Source: Coptis chinensis
Taxonomy: Eukaryota > Streptophyta > Magnoliopsida > Ranunculales > Ranunculaceae
Length of the DNA: 64,000 nt
Reading direction: 5' to 3'
Assembly: GCA_015680905.1 (NCBI GenBank)
Contig: CM027380.1
Span: 17,688,001-17,752,000, forward strand
This document shows positions 44,412-56,000 of the stretch, piece after piece. A model generated the notes under the pieces. That model worked only from the letters and a program-made list of their open reading frames with translations. It did not search any database and was not told the DNA's origin. Made by a program: the position numbers and the translations under genes. The stretch's first letter is position 1. Each line of letters opens with the position of its first letter.

Positions 44412-46330
44412 TCGAAACAAACCTAGAGATACAAGTGATGATTTATGTTACAATTGTAGCATGCCAGGCCATTACAATTATGAATGTAAAGCTCCAAGAA
44501 ATAACAACAAGAACAAGAATCAAGATGTTAATGTTGTTGAAGTGGATGATGACGCATTGATATGTTCTATGGAGAAGAACAATTGGGAGTCTTGGGTTAT
44601 ATATTCGGCATCATTCCATGCTAGTTCAAATCAGAAGTTCTTTGAGAACTACACCAAAGGTGACCTAGGCAAGGTATTCCTTGGTGATGATCAACCTTGT
44701 AACATTGTTGGCAATGGTGATGTGCAGATCAAGTTGAAAGGGTTTGCATGGAAATTGAGGGATGTGAGACATGTCCTTGATTTGAGGAAGAACTTGATTT
44801 CTATGGGGCAGTTGGCAGATGAAGGTTATGTGACAACCTTTACTGGTGATGCTTGGAAGGTCTCTAAGGGTTCTATGATAGTGGCAAAAGGAAAGAAGAG
44901 GGTACTCTCTATAGGACCATTGATGCATGTGGTTCATTTGATGTTGTGTATACCAAAAAAGATTCGGATATATGGCACCGCAGACTTGGTTACGTGAGTG
45001 AGAAAGGAATGCAAGTCCTTCACTCAGTTGGAAAACTACCCATGTTACAGTCGACTGAATTTGGCTTCTGTGAGAATTGCGTTGGAGAACAAAAGTGGGT
45101 TAGTTTTCAAAATGTAGGTTGAACTCTGAAAGCAAAAAAGCTTGAGTTAGTCCATACAGATGTCTACAGTCTCCTCCCATGGCAGAAAGTCATGTGTTGT
45201 GACTTTTATTGATGACCACACAAGAAAGTTGTGGGCATATTTCTTAAGACATAAATCGGAGGATTATGGAGTGTTCAAGAAGTGGAATGCTAAGGTTGAA
45301 AATGAGACATACTTGAAAGTAAAAGAGTTGAGATCCGGTAATAGAGAAGAGTACGTTGATGCAAGTTTAAGGAATGATTGTGCAGATAATGGAATGGAGA
45401 TGGAATCTACTTTGCGAAGGACACCTCAACTGAACGAGGTGGCAGAGTGTATGAACATATCACTGACAGAAAGAGCTAAGTGTATGCGTATACTAGCAGG
45501 GATGCTCAAGTAGTTCTGGGCAGAGGTCCATTAGCACAGCAACTTACCTGATCAACAGAGGACCTCCAGTATCATTGCCACATACTGATGGCGGTGTGCC
45601 CCAGTGCTGTGATAAAACATTGGAGGTTGATGATGCGAGTGAGTGGGAGCTTGCAATGAAGAATGAGATGAAGTCCCTCGTCTCTGATTATATAGTGATA
45701 TTCTCTCCAATTGTGAAACTAAATACTACGATGTCGTGTCAAGTATTGTTGCAGCAGAAGATTTACACCTCGAGCAGTTAGATGTGAAAATTGTCTTCCT
45801 CTATGGTGACCAAGAAGAAGAGATGTATATGTAGCAATGTGAGTGTTTCATTGAATTGGGTAGAGAGAATATGGTATACAAGCTAAGAAAGAGCTTGTAT
45901 AGTTTGACACAAGCCCCTAGGTAGTGGTACATGGTTTGCACGCGCCCAAATATTTACCGTGCAGTGGGAGTTGTTAGCAGGTTGATGACCAATTGTGGCA
46001 AGTAGTATTGGGAAGCAGTGAAATGGATATTGCGGTATCTAAGAGGTACTACTGATGAATGCATATGTTGTGTGAGGGGTGATGTGTACTTGCGAGGGTA
46101 TATTGATACAGACTTTGCAGGTGAAGTTGAACGCATGAAAGGCACTACTGATTATGTCTTTACAGTAGGAGCTACTGCAGTGAGATGGGACTCACAATGG
46201 ACAAAGATAGTGACTATTGAGAAGCTGAAGCTAGACAGTTGGTCTTTTAGTTTGAAGATTGTAGATGAAGTGCACCATTATGCATTTGAAATGCATGGAG
46301 TTGATTTACATTGGTTATCAGTCTCCAAGT
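44411..46330 (+). pseudogene. Copia retrotransposon B, gag-pol relic
   Basis: In order: gag knuckle CYNCSMPGHYNYECK (44447), protease with WVIYSASFHAS (the catalytic D is Y), pre-integrase (IWHRRLGYVSEKGM; CENCVGEQK), integrase core (FIDDHTRKLWAYFLRHKSED; RTPQLNEVAECMN), the start of RT (DDASEWELAMKNEMKSL; LDVKIVFLYGDQEEEMYM; LRKSLYSLTQAP), and RNase H (WEAVKWILRYLRGTTDE; GYIDTDFAGEVERMKGTTDY). Much of the RT domain is deleted near 45785 and 45930. There are several stops and frameshifts. The 5' LTR is not seen; the 3' LTR follows directly. Confidence 0.8.
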
Positions 46331-46337
46331 GGGAGAT

Positions 46338-46710
46338 TGTTATGTTTGTGGAGCCTGATCACCACATGGGTTTCAAAATTGGAATTGGAAACCAAACACT
46401 GCCAGCACATGTCCGCATAGTTTTGGAATTGTGTTTTGGAAACCAATTCATGTCCTTCTTCAACACGACTTGGAAGTCTAAATTGGTTTTGGAAACCAAT
46501 ACCAAATTGATTCTTTATACGCTTTCGGCAATTGGGAGTCTATAAATACCCAATGAGACTAGTGAATTATGTAGACACAACTAAGAGAGCTCATAGTGTA
46601 TAGTGCGCATAGAGAGTACATTATTGGAGCAATAATTAGTGTAAGACAATAGCCAAATTTGTGAGTGCATTGTGATAGTGCAATAGCATAAATTTGTGAG
46701 TGCCAAAAGT

Positions 46711-46783
<73 letters not shown>

Positions 46784-47006
46784 TTGGTGTTTGTGTGAGG
46801 CTCATGATAGTGTAAGCAACTCTTTGATTATAGTGAATTTTGGTGCATGTAGGAAATTTCCAAACCATGTAATTTCCGTTCGTTTATTCTTTGTTATTTC
46901 ATTATTGCTTTAGTGGTTGTATTGGTGTTATTGTTTTGTCATTGATTCCAAGATTTTGAGGATAATTGTCGTTAGTCAGGATTAGTGTGATCTCTAATTC
47001 CTAACA
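46338..47006 (+). mobile_element. 3' LTR of copia B
   Basis: The purine tract aagtgggagatt (46328-46338) immediately precedes TGTTATG, the LTR start; the LTR ends CCTAACA at 47006, giving TGTTA...TAACA ends and 669 bp. It carries a (GT)n(GA)n array. It sits within a LINE whose ORF1 resumes just after. Confidence 0.75.
46709..46776. repeat. (GT)n(GA)n compound microsatellite
   Basis: About 13 GT units followed by about 21 GA units inside the copia B 3' LTR. Confidence 0.97.
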
Positions 47007-48480
47007 ATGTGGCAACACTTTTGAGGTGATTGATGAATCTTTAGATTGTACTCGTACCTCTATCAAGGTGAAAATGCAGGTTAGTGAGGTTGGTAGAATT
47101 CCACGTTATCATCAATATAGAAGAGAGGGGTTATGTTTTCCCTATTTGGGTAGTGTTGGAGCTCGACGGTAGTAGCTTGAGTTCAAACTCCGTTCGGTAG
47201 AGGCTGAGGGAGAGGAGGAAGATGAGGTGGAGGTCTCAAAATTTGGGGTAGTAAACGTGGGCCAATCTTTTCCTCAAAATTAGCTTTGTTAGCACTATTC
47301 TAATTGCCAAGTGGAGGTCACAACTGACAGTAGCAGACTTCCTGGCTTTGAAGAGTTTCAACCGGGAAATCTCAATATTTGAAAATTTGAATTTGTGTCG
47401 TCTACAAATCCAAACTCTCCTCCTATTGTGGAATAACAAATGGGTAGCAGTCCTACTTCCATGCTGAGACCAGCTACTGATGACCCACAACTGATGGGGC
47501 GAATGGGGATGGGAACTGTGGATTGGAGCTTCGTACAACTTGTCAAACACATGGGCACACTTGTGGGTTTAATGTTCCATCTCAATTGAATATATGCCAA
47601 CATGCTCGAGCCCATGGGACAAGAAGAAGGGTACCAACTTTTCCTTGGTCCAATGCTTTTATTAGATGGAAAGCTTTGCAAAGGTCCAACAAGAGGAGAA
47701 AAAAGAGGAAGCCCAAGAGAGGCAATCACAGATCCCACACCTTAGTTTCTGACCCAGGTCCATGCATTGCCTTGAGTACGCAGAACTCTTGCTCTCTTTC
47801 CAGCACAAACTCTCATCTTTTATCGCTAGAATTTCTCAAAGAGTTAACTCAAAATCCACCCAATCTTCTAATTCCAACTTGTGAGGAAGGAATAGTCACA
47901 CCTATGGCAGTAGATCAAGCTTCAGGTGCAGTGGTGAGTGGTGACAAAACGTTTTATGTTCAAAATGTTTTAATTTAGACATCGAAGACCGCCGTTCCTC
48001 AATGAATGTTAGCGTGTTGGCAAGCAAATTGTACATCAATTGTCAGAACTTAGGGGATCTTGGTGATTGGGTAAAGTTTATGGTGGTTTCCAATTGCTAG
48101 AAATTTGGGAATTTCTCCATGTATGAACAATGCGGGATTGGAGGAACTTTTTAGGGATTTGCTAAAGGAGAACCTTCATGATTCAGTAAATTGTCGAAGA
48201 GAGGATAGGCAACAACAAGGTGTTCAGTTAAGGGAGATTGTTGATGACCACGTCGATTAAACGGATCACATGGAACGTAAGGAGTTTGTGTAATGCAGAG
48301 ACTTGTAATAACTTACGTCGTATCATGCAAGAGCATATTCCTGCAACTCTTTTGCTATAGGAGTCAAAAATGGTGGAAGAACTTAGTGCTTTGTTAGCTG
48401 AATTTATGCCGACATATGTGGAGATATACATGAAAACCTTATATTATGATCGAAATATTTGTGAAATGTCCATTCGCATA
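47007..48480 (+). pseudogene. L1-type LINE: ORF1 tail and ORF2 endonuclease start
   Basis: At 47010-47110 a frame reads TFEVIDESLDCTRTSIKVKM followed by IPRYHQYRREGLCFPYLGS, resembling the nucleic-acid-binding part of plant L1 ORF1. A basic, degenerate stretch follows (47523-47978, RSNKRRKKRKPKRGN). At about 48243 a new frame opens with TTSIKRITWNVRSLCNAETC, the N-terminus of an AP-type endonuclease (SWNVRGL-like), continuing to LLL, a stop, and ESKM, where QETK is usual. The relic is lost by about 48480. Confidence is moderate because ORF1 proteins vary. Confidence 0.55.
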
Positions 48481-49440
48481 AATATTTTCCTTGAGAGTAA
48501 GTCATGACAGGCTAATTTGCAAATTCAATCATGCGATACATAGACTAAACTTATGAGGCCTCTAAACATATATGTCCAACATTTTTACATCAATGGTTGA
48601 TCAAATTTGATTGGTTAAAAGCCACTAAGCAAAAAGTCCAATCAAACTTCAAAAAAAAAGTTTTTTTTGATGATTTGCACAATTTTAAAAATTATAATTA
48701 AGAAATTAAGAAAGAACTAGATCATCAACAATTGTACCGAATGTTGGCTACCATGGAGAGCATTTGTAGTGACTTGTACATTTCAAAATCTACTACGCAA
48801 ACAATTAAGCAAAAAGATTAGGGGTAGAAATTATCAATCAGCACACCGTTAAATTGTTTAAGATCCTTAATAAACAATGTAAATGAAAATATACCTTCCA
48901 TAATCTATACCTTCCATAATCTATATCATCCATAATACAATTTAATGAAAGGAAGGGGAAATGGATAGACGGTGCCACTTTGTTCATGCCAACTTGCCAG
49001 GAGTTGAAATTTTTAATTAACTTTCTGTCCATAAAGAGTGTGAGAACGAAAATCAACGATAAAAAATGAAAATGAAAAGAAAAACCTCATCTGATTCTCT
49101 TTTAAAGGTTCTCTATTGTTGGACCCATATGTCGAGCACCTAAGAATTTGACCTCAAGTAAAATTGTCACGTTACTAAAAACAAAGGTAAAATTATCATT
49201 ACTTAATTGTTTCTCCTTGGAGCTTTTAATTTATAAGATTGGGATGGTTTAGCGAAAACAAAAAACACATGCAACCCAATTTCGCAACATCTACCAATGT
49301 GGCCATGTGTAAGAGACCGACATTGAATATATCTTTAATTTTGCATTTGTGACCTAACCCTACCAAATTTTGTCAGCAGCAAGTTTCCCTTTAACGTCTG
49401 TATCACTAGTTCACTCCTACTTATAAGTGGCGTGGCTTAG
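48481..49440. other. AT-rich stretch with no gene seen
   Basis: No coding or element ends recognised. A short tandem repeat (taccttccataatcta, about 48892-48930) is the only structure noted. Confidence 0.5.
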
Positions 49441-49442
49441 CT

Positions 49443-49563
49443 AGCCATATAAGCTGTCTATCGGTTTTAACACATTCTATTTCTGTGACACCTGTTTTCC
49501 TTTAGCCATATAAATTGTCTATCGGTTCTAACACATCCTATTTCTGTGACACATGTTTTCCTT
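49443..49563. repeat. Tandem duplication, 61-bp unit
   Basis: agccatataa...gttttccttt occurs at 49443 and 49504 with a few substitutions. Confidence 0.9.
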
Positions 49564-49587
49564 TCATATATATAAAAAAGAAAACAG

Positions 49588-49625
<38 letters not shown>
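49588..49625. repeat. Poly(A) run of 38 nt
   Basis: A pure A-run preceded by aaaagaaaacag. It could be a retroposon tail, but no coding body is visible to its left. Confidence 0.9.
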
Positions 49626-49631
<6 letters not shown>

Positions 49632-49639
49632 AAGAAGAA

Positions 49640-51660
49640 GAAGAGAAACATTCATTCTTCAACTACCAAAACTATTCAACTCCTTTCTTTTGCCGCTTCT
49701 AGAACTAAAGAAAAATCATTTTTTCTGCTTCAACTCATCAACCAATTCTCCAAATCTTCGTGGTCGTACGGTTGTCGTTGTCGGTTAGACCAACTGCTCC
49801 TGGGTGAAATCTTTTGTTGATATATTCCAGATTTCCAGGTACTATTTCTTGTTTTATTTATTTAAATTGATAATTTTAAATTGATTTTTAAAATTGAACT
49901 ATTTATTTTCATGTTCATTGAATTTTAGATGTTCAATTTATTTTTTGTCTAAGTAGAAAACCATTGCTTGACAGTGGAGATGGCGATGATGAAAAAATAA
50001 TTCACTGATAGGTAGGTATGTAGTAATAAGTAGGACAAATATGAGTTTGTAGTTGGTTCATTCAAATGTCCTGTTTACCATCTATACAATGATCTCCGTC
50101 TCACATGTAAAAGCTATTTGAAAGATTTTAGTCAAAGCAAAAAGAAACACAGAAGTCTATGCCTAGATTATTTTGTTTGCTTCCTCTAGCAAATAAGGAA
50201 AATTCATTTCCGTTTTTTCTCGCCATGCCATTACTCTACTATGTGATTTTTACTTTGTGATTAGTTCTAATTCTAATTGGACTATATTTTATGAAAATCC
50301 TACTATGGATTCTCTCAATAGAGTACCTTTAGTACTTCCCTAACTAATTTGTAGACCTAATTATAGCGTCGTTTAAATGGGTTTGTCATTTTAGGTAAAT
50401 GATTGCAATGCAAATGGTACATGACTTAAAAAGGGTTATTTCTTTTTTGTCAAACAGAGATGGGGATTCATTACATTTTCGTTGAATCTTCACTGCGTAA
50501 TGATGATGTCCTCTCAAGAGGTTAGTTTATTTAGCTGCATTTTCTTCAAGCTTCATTGGTTTTGTGTTGACCTACACAATATTAATTTTGTTTCTTTGCT
50601 TTCTTAAAAACAGTTTTGTAGCTAGCCCATGAATATGGAACTTAGTATTAATATTTTTGTTAAGTTGTGCATTTTATTGGCATATGGTGCTTCCTGTGCT
50701 ATGTGTAAAAGATTATACTGTAGTTCAATCCAATGATATTGTTTTTCCCAAGCTTTTTTGCATTACCCTTTGAGTATTGGTTAATTTTGATCACTCCATA
50801 CCCTTGTGAACCCCATGACTGGACATATTTGTCGATATCCACTCCTATTTAAGGAAATAATGCCTCCATTAAATCCATTAAGATTTGTCAACGTAATATA
50901 ATCCTCTAGAATCCCCAAATGTTGATTTTTAATAATTCTTTTTCGTTAGCTATTTTTCAGAAGGTTTATTATTATTATTATTATTATTATTAGGAGTGAC
51001 GTGTGTTTTTCGATGGATCATGAGTGAGTTTCGTTAGAATTAGTTTAAGTATTTAAATCTCTACTTCTATCACCATCCCTACTATGTACTATTGCACACT
51101 AATAATAACACCATTTTGATTATGAGTGAGTTCCATAATACCCCTGATGTCAACCATGTAAGTTTGTGAATGTAAGAGTCTCGGCTTGCCGGCAATAGAA
51201 AACAATTTTTTAGGTATGTGTTCTTATTATATGCATATGCTGCATTGAATCCGATTGATTATGTATTTTAGTCAAGATAGGGATGAGGAGTTTATGAAAA
51301 ATAGTTTAGTCAAGATAAAGGAAAAGTTGTCTCTTGCAAATGATCAAGAATAGAAGTGAAAAGTACAACTAGATTTAATGCATTTTGCTTCAAGCTCTTC
51401 AATTTTTACTGGTGCCATGCTATACAAATTGGATATGTGTTAATGACTCAATTAACTACACAAGTGGAACTTAAGTAGTTTCTTCAACATGCTTAATTTT
51501 CCCTTTGTAATTTTTAGTGTTATTCTAATGATTTCTTTGATGCTTTGTTACAGAGAAAAAGTGGTTTTGACGAAGCAAGTTGTAGCAGGGGATAGCATAA
51601 CGTTGGAATGAAAGGCACTTTGAATTTGGCTTCATACCATTGAATCTTTGTATTTTGTTT
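49640..51660 (+). other. Unassigned region, possible spliced non-coding transcript
   Basis: No long ORF. Intron-like borders can be read (ttccag followed by gtactat near 49838; ctgatag before gtaggtatg near 50010; tctcaagag before gttagttt near 50520; gttacag near 51553), with short open pieces between. A (TTA)n array lies at 50965-50992. This could be a decayed host gene or a non-coding RNA; I recognise no domain. Confidence 0.25.
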
Positions 51661-51675
51661 AGAGTCTAGAAATCT

Positions 51676-51942
51676 ATGTGTAATAATCGATTGTATACGT
51701 GCCTAAAGCTAGCGCATGATCATCCTTGGAAAGGACTCGCTTTGGAAGTTGACATTAAGATGCACAACTGGCGAGGAAAGGTGGACCTGATGGTAGCTCG
51801 CTTAGACCATTTTCAAGTCATTCTTGGAATGGACTTCTTGAAAGCAAACAAGGTGGTGGTAATGCCACACTTGGAGGGAATTATGATCCAAGATTCCGAG
51901 AATCCTTGCTTCATTCCAGATGTTAGGAATGGCTGGTGCTAA
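51676..51942 (+). pseudogene. Ty3/gypsy aspartic protease scrap
   Basis: An 88-codon open stretch contains NWRGKVDLMVARLDHFQVIL followed by GMDFLKANKVVVMPHLEG, the C-terminal half of a gypsy retropepsin (usual form MDDFxVxLGMDFL). The catalytic D-S-G lies outside the surviving piece. No LTR or pol is attached; it is an isolated fragment. Confidence 0.65.
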
Positions 51943-52289
51943 AAGGGTTCTAAAAATATTGTATTATTTGTAAGATGTATGCGTTTTACTATTGCACCAA
52001 AGAGTGCCAATAAAGAAGATTGTTTAAGATATTGTTCTGTAAGCATACTTATAAGCAAAATTGAGGTCTTAGAAATGTTTCGACACTATATGAATGATAT
52101 GTGACATTCTTTAACAAGACGCCTCATTTGCTAAACATATATCTAAATAGTTTTCCAATTTATTGACTTTGTCATGAGAAATTAGGAAGATGTGGGGGAT
52201 TATGAATCTCCTTGAATTAATTAATTCAAAATTGGAAATTTGTTGAAGCATTACTCAAAAGACATCAAATGTGGTGTTTTACTCTAGGA

Positions 52290-52687
52290 GAGATGCATAA
52301 ATTTCTTGGAAATCCTCAAAGCAAACGTGCATAGCAAGGTCCACTATGGAATCAGAATTCATAGCGTTGGACAAGGCTGGAGAAGAAGCTGAGTGGCTTC
52401 GAAATTTCTTGGAGGATATTCCAAACTGGGCTAAACCTGTGCCAGCAGTGTGTATACACTGTGACAGCCAATCTGCTATTGGTAGAGCACAAAGTAGCAT
52501 GTATAACGGGAAGTCTCGACATATACGTCGTAGACATAATACCGTTAGACAATTGCTCTCAAATGGAGTTATCTCAATCGACTATATAAGGTCAAAAGAT
52601 AACATTGCGGATCCGCTTACAAAAGGTTTAACAAGAGAGCAAGTAGAAAGATTATCAAGGGGAATGGGCTTAAAGCCTTTGAGATAA
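52290..52687 (+). pseudogene. Copia C RNase H C-terminus
   Basis: [38 protein letters not shown] and [18 protein letters not shown] are hallmark blocks of the copia RNase H end, in the right order, followed by a stop. Upstream, ARSTM is in frame just before. The rest of the pol is missing. About 590 bp downstream lie the purine tract and LTR start of the same element. Confidence 0.85.
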
Positions 52688-53275
52688 TCAACCAAGAGTC
52701 ATCATAATGGAAAAACCAACCTAGTTATTTGGAAAGATTTAGGTTCAACCCAATAGAATTATGTTTGTGACTCGAGAGTAATAGAGTAATATTATACTCT
52801 AATCAATTCCTATATAAGAAAGTGCATATCTGCCACGAGAACCAGGATAAGTCAAGCTTTTAATGATTTACAATATCTTGGAAAGTTATGTTATCCAAGT
52901 GGAGTATTGCAGGATACTTTTTATAGAAATCACCTATGTTAGTGCGAAGTGGGGCCGCTTCTATGAGAATTTTAAAGGCAAATATCTCAAAAGCACTATC
53001 TGAAACCAAGAAGTGTTCAAGGCCAAAATGAACACAAACGTGAGAACCAACAGTATTCGAGAAGGTACTGCGTGAAGATGATTGTCTAGGTTTATACAAA
53101 CGGCTGATAGTTCAAGGACATTAATTGAAGTCTACTGATCGTCTAATTAAATCCGATCGTCTTTCACTAAGGCAAGTTCAAGGCCTCCCATGCTACTTGA
53201 CCTGATGTGGTATCTTTTCATTTGTAAAAGAATAGAAATCCGATGTTTATGATAAAAGAAGCCAAATTTTCATTC

Positions 53276-53590
53276 ATGTGGGGGATTGTTAGAAAAAATA
53301 AATTTGCACAAATCCATTAAAATATGAATGAGTAGTTTGTCTCCCAAGTTACCCCATTTGAGATGAAATGGGTTTTTTTCTTGAAACAGTACGTAATGTG
53401 AGAAAAACCTTTTCAAAATGATGCACTTGTTCGAAACAGTGCATTATGCCAAAAAGGTGCGACCTTTCGAAATGTGCATTGGTTCGAAACAGTGCATCAT
53501 GCCGAAAAGGTGTGACCTTTCGAAATAGGCACTGGAGACATTAAGACATTAAGACAGATTTTCTCCTAGATTTGTCTTAAGTTTGTAGGA
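53276..53590 (+). mobile_element. Copia C polypurine tract and partial 3' LTR
   Basis: The tract catgtgggggat (53276-53286) is followed by TGTTAGAAAAAATAAATT at 53287, a typical copia 3' LTR start. The body contains repeated TTCGAAA blocks. The 3' end is not resolved; recognisable LTR seems to stop near 53590. Confidence 0.65.
53377..53535. repeat. Tandem TTCGAAA repeat in the copia C LTR
   Basis: A 53-bp unit, ttcgaaacagtgcat then atgcc, aaaggtg, gacctttcgaaat, occurs at 53430 and 53483, with a weaker copy before. Each unit is bounded by inverted TTCGAAA and TTTCGAA. Confidence 0.85.
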
Positions 53591-53760
53591 AACTTATTCC
53601 AAAAGCCCCTCAGCTTACAGTCCTGCAATAGTGTTTTAATATTTTTTTTATGTATTTCTCAATCACTTTTCTATTTTTTATGACATTTTTGCTCATATAC
53701 CTTCTGGTTATTTACTTAATGTAACATTACTCTATTCTAAGACTTATTAGTCTGCAAATT

Positions 53761-53794
53761 TGCAATCGTGCGTGTAGCACGTGCCTTTTGCTAG
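53761..53794 (+). mobile_element. Helitron-like 3' terminus
   Basis: The hairpin cgtgc-gtgta-gcacg (53767-53781) is followed 9 bp later by CTAG and a T, the plant Helitron 3' signature. The 5' terminus is not identified, so the body length is unknown. Confidence 0.5.
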
Positions 53795-54295
53795 TTACTT
53801 ATAAAGAGCATTGGCAAGCTAGCCGAAGAAGCTGTCTGGCGGTAACAAGAGCTAATTGTTTGACACATCTCATGTTAGCCAAGTAGAGCTGTTTGAGCCA
53901 CAAAAAACTTTGAACAAAAGTAAATAAGACAATAACAAATTAACAACAAAACTCCATATGCTTCCCTTTTCGTTTTGTTTTAGAGAGAGATAGACCGTAC
54001 CACTAATAAAGTAAGAGGAAGAGACCCTACGTACCACTAAAACGTTGTATACGAATGTAAAGTACTGGCCGTTTTTGTTTTTGGAGATAGAAAATATGGT
54101 GGGCATTCGGCCAAAATCATACACACATATGATTACCACACCCATTTTTTCTAATAAATATAATAACCTCTACTACTTACAAGGGGGCGTGGGAGAGTGA
54201 GCCGATTGAGCGGTAATTATTGACACGTGTCTAATGTTAGCCATACTAAACTATCATAAAAGTAAAGTAAGATTAGACAGTCAAATAAATGTAAG

Positions 54296-54325
54296 TCACG
54301 TGCAAAACACGTGAATAATTTCTAG
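54296..54325 (+). mobile_element. Second Helitron-like 3' terminus
   Basis: The hairpin cacgtg-caaaa-cacgtg (about 54298-54313) is followed by aataatttCTAG and T. It lies 531 bp after the first; the segment between may be a short Helitron relative inserted behind the first. No 5' end found. Confidence 0.45.
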
Positions 54326-54418
54326 TAAATATTAATGAGGCTTGCCCCCTCCGTAGCGACTCAAAATCCCAAGCTAGCCAAACCCTTTTATGGACTCAAA
54401 AGTAAAGTTGATTGTGAC

Positions 54419-54860
54419 TAGGGCTGTCAATGGATCGGTTTGGGTTGGACTTTAGAAAATCCGAACCTTAACCGATAAAAAAATTGGGAACCCGAAACTG
54501 AACCGATAAAATATATTGCAAATCGAAACCGAACCGAACCGATATATTACAAACCGAAATCGAACTGAAAACTATAAAAATCAATTAAATCCTAAATTAA
54601 ATTGATTAATTTCAGCCACACAATTGATAAATATATACATACAAAACTAATCATAAATATTACTAAAATGTCATATTATCGGTTTGGGTTCATATCGGTT
54701 CAGTAGAGGACAAACCCAAAACCAAACCAATATCTTATTGGTTCGGTTCGGTTCGGTTTTGGGTCTGTAGAAGGCAAACCAAATTACTAAAATCCAAACC
54801 GTTTTTTATCAGTTTGGTTCGGATCGGTTATTGGGTTATCGAAACGCATTGACAGCCCTA
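54419..54860 (-). mobile_element. hAT-type MITE, copy 2
   Basis: tagggctgtcaatgg to cattgacagcccta, 442 bp, with a perfect 8-bp target duplication attgtgac (54411-54418 and 54861-54868). Same family as 19570-20006, inverted. Non-coding, made largely of accgaaccgataa-type units. Confidence 0.9.
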
Positions 54861-54868
54861 ATTGTGAC

Positions 54869-55341
54869 ACTTAAAATTGAAATACGTAAACTTCTTTATC
54901 ACCTTTGAGTATTGCTTAACACTGGATGGACGAGCCCACTAACATGAAGCGCCTAGTTGATTGATTTTATCTAATGCATATATTTAGTAATTACGTTGTT
55001 GTGGTGTTCAAGCTTGAGATTTTGGGACATAAGGGACGGGTGTCGAATTTTGGCAAGTTAGGATGGGGTCGTCATAGAAACTAGCTAGTTTTGTAAAACG
55101 TAAATAGTACAAATGCTACAACCAGTTTAATTGCTTTCTATATCTCTATCTATTTCAATGATTTTATCAACAAGGAAGCTTCTAACCCACTTGATTTTGC
55201 CCCAAACTAAGGCCGGTCATCGAGCTGAGCTGTGTCACGAGTAACTTGAGCTCGGCTCGTTGAAAGCTTGACTCAAATTCGTTTACATAAAAGTATTAGT
55301 CAAGTTTGAGCTTAATTTAAAGCTCGTTCTAGATGGCAAGT
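54869..55341. other. Intergenic stretch, no gene seen
   Basis: No coding. A gagctcggctcg-type, AGCT-rich block at 55205-55340 resembles common dispersed plant repeats, but I can assign no ends. Confidence 0.35.
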
Positions 55342-56000
55342 AACTTCAAGTAGCTTGTTTGTAAGCTACTTGTTTTATAAGCCCATACCAAGTATATAAT
55401 TTATAATTTATACCCATTTTAATGGCATATATATACTAGTACACTGGCAGTATGTCACACCCCGAATTTTGACAGAATTTGAAAAAACATTATTTGTTCT
55501 CGACTCTTCGATCTTCGAGGTGTGACGCACTCTCAACTCCCAAAAACCCATAAACAGTTTAAATATGCGGATAATTAAAAACCAATAAAATTTTTAACTT
55601 AAACAAAAGTCCTCTTCATTACAAAACAATTTACAAATGAAAATGCAAATAACTTCAAGTAGCTTGTTTGTAAGCTACTTGTTTTATAAGCCCATACCAA
55701 GTATATAATTTATAATTTATACCCATTTTAATGGCATATATATACTAGTACACTGGCACGTGTCTACACCACGTGTGCGGTCAATGGCAATATCGTATGT
55801 CACACCCCGAATTTTGACAGAATTCGAAAAAACATTATTTGTTCTCGACTCTTCGATCTTCGAGGTGTGACGCACTCTCAACTCCCAAAAACCCATAAAC
55901 AGTTTAAATATGCGGATAATTAAAAACCAATAAAATTTTTAACTTAAACAAAAGTCCTCTTCATTACAAAACAATTTACAAATGAAAATGCAAATAACTT
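55342..56000 (+). repeat. Local duplication across an LTR edge
   Basis: The block aacttcaagtagcttg...tactagtacactggca is at 55342 and 55650; the adjoining TGTCACACCCCGAATTTTGA...gaaaatgcaaataact block is at 55452 and 55799. The second unit has about 37 extra bp (cgtgtctacaccacg...) between the two blocks. Near-identity shows a recent tandem duplication that includes the boundary between host sequence and LTR. Confidence 0.9.
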
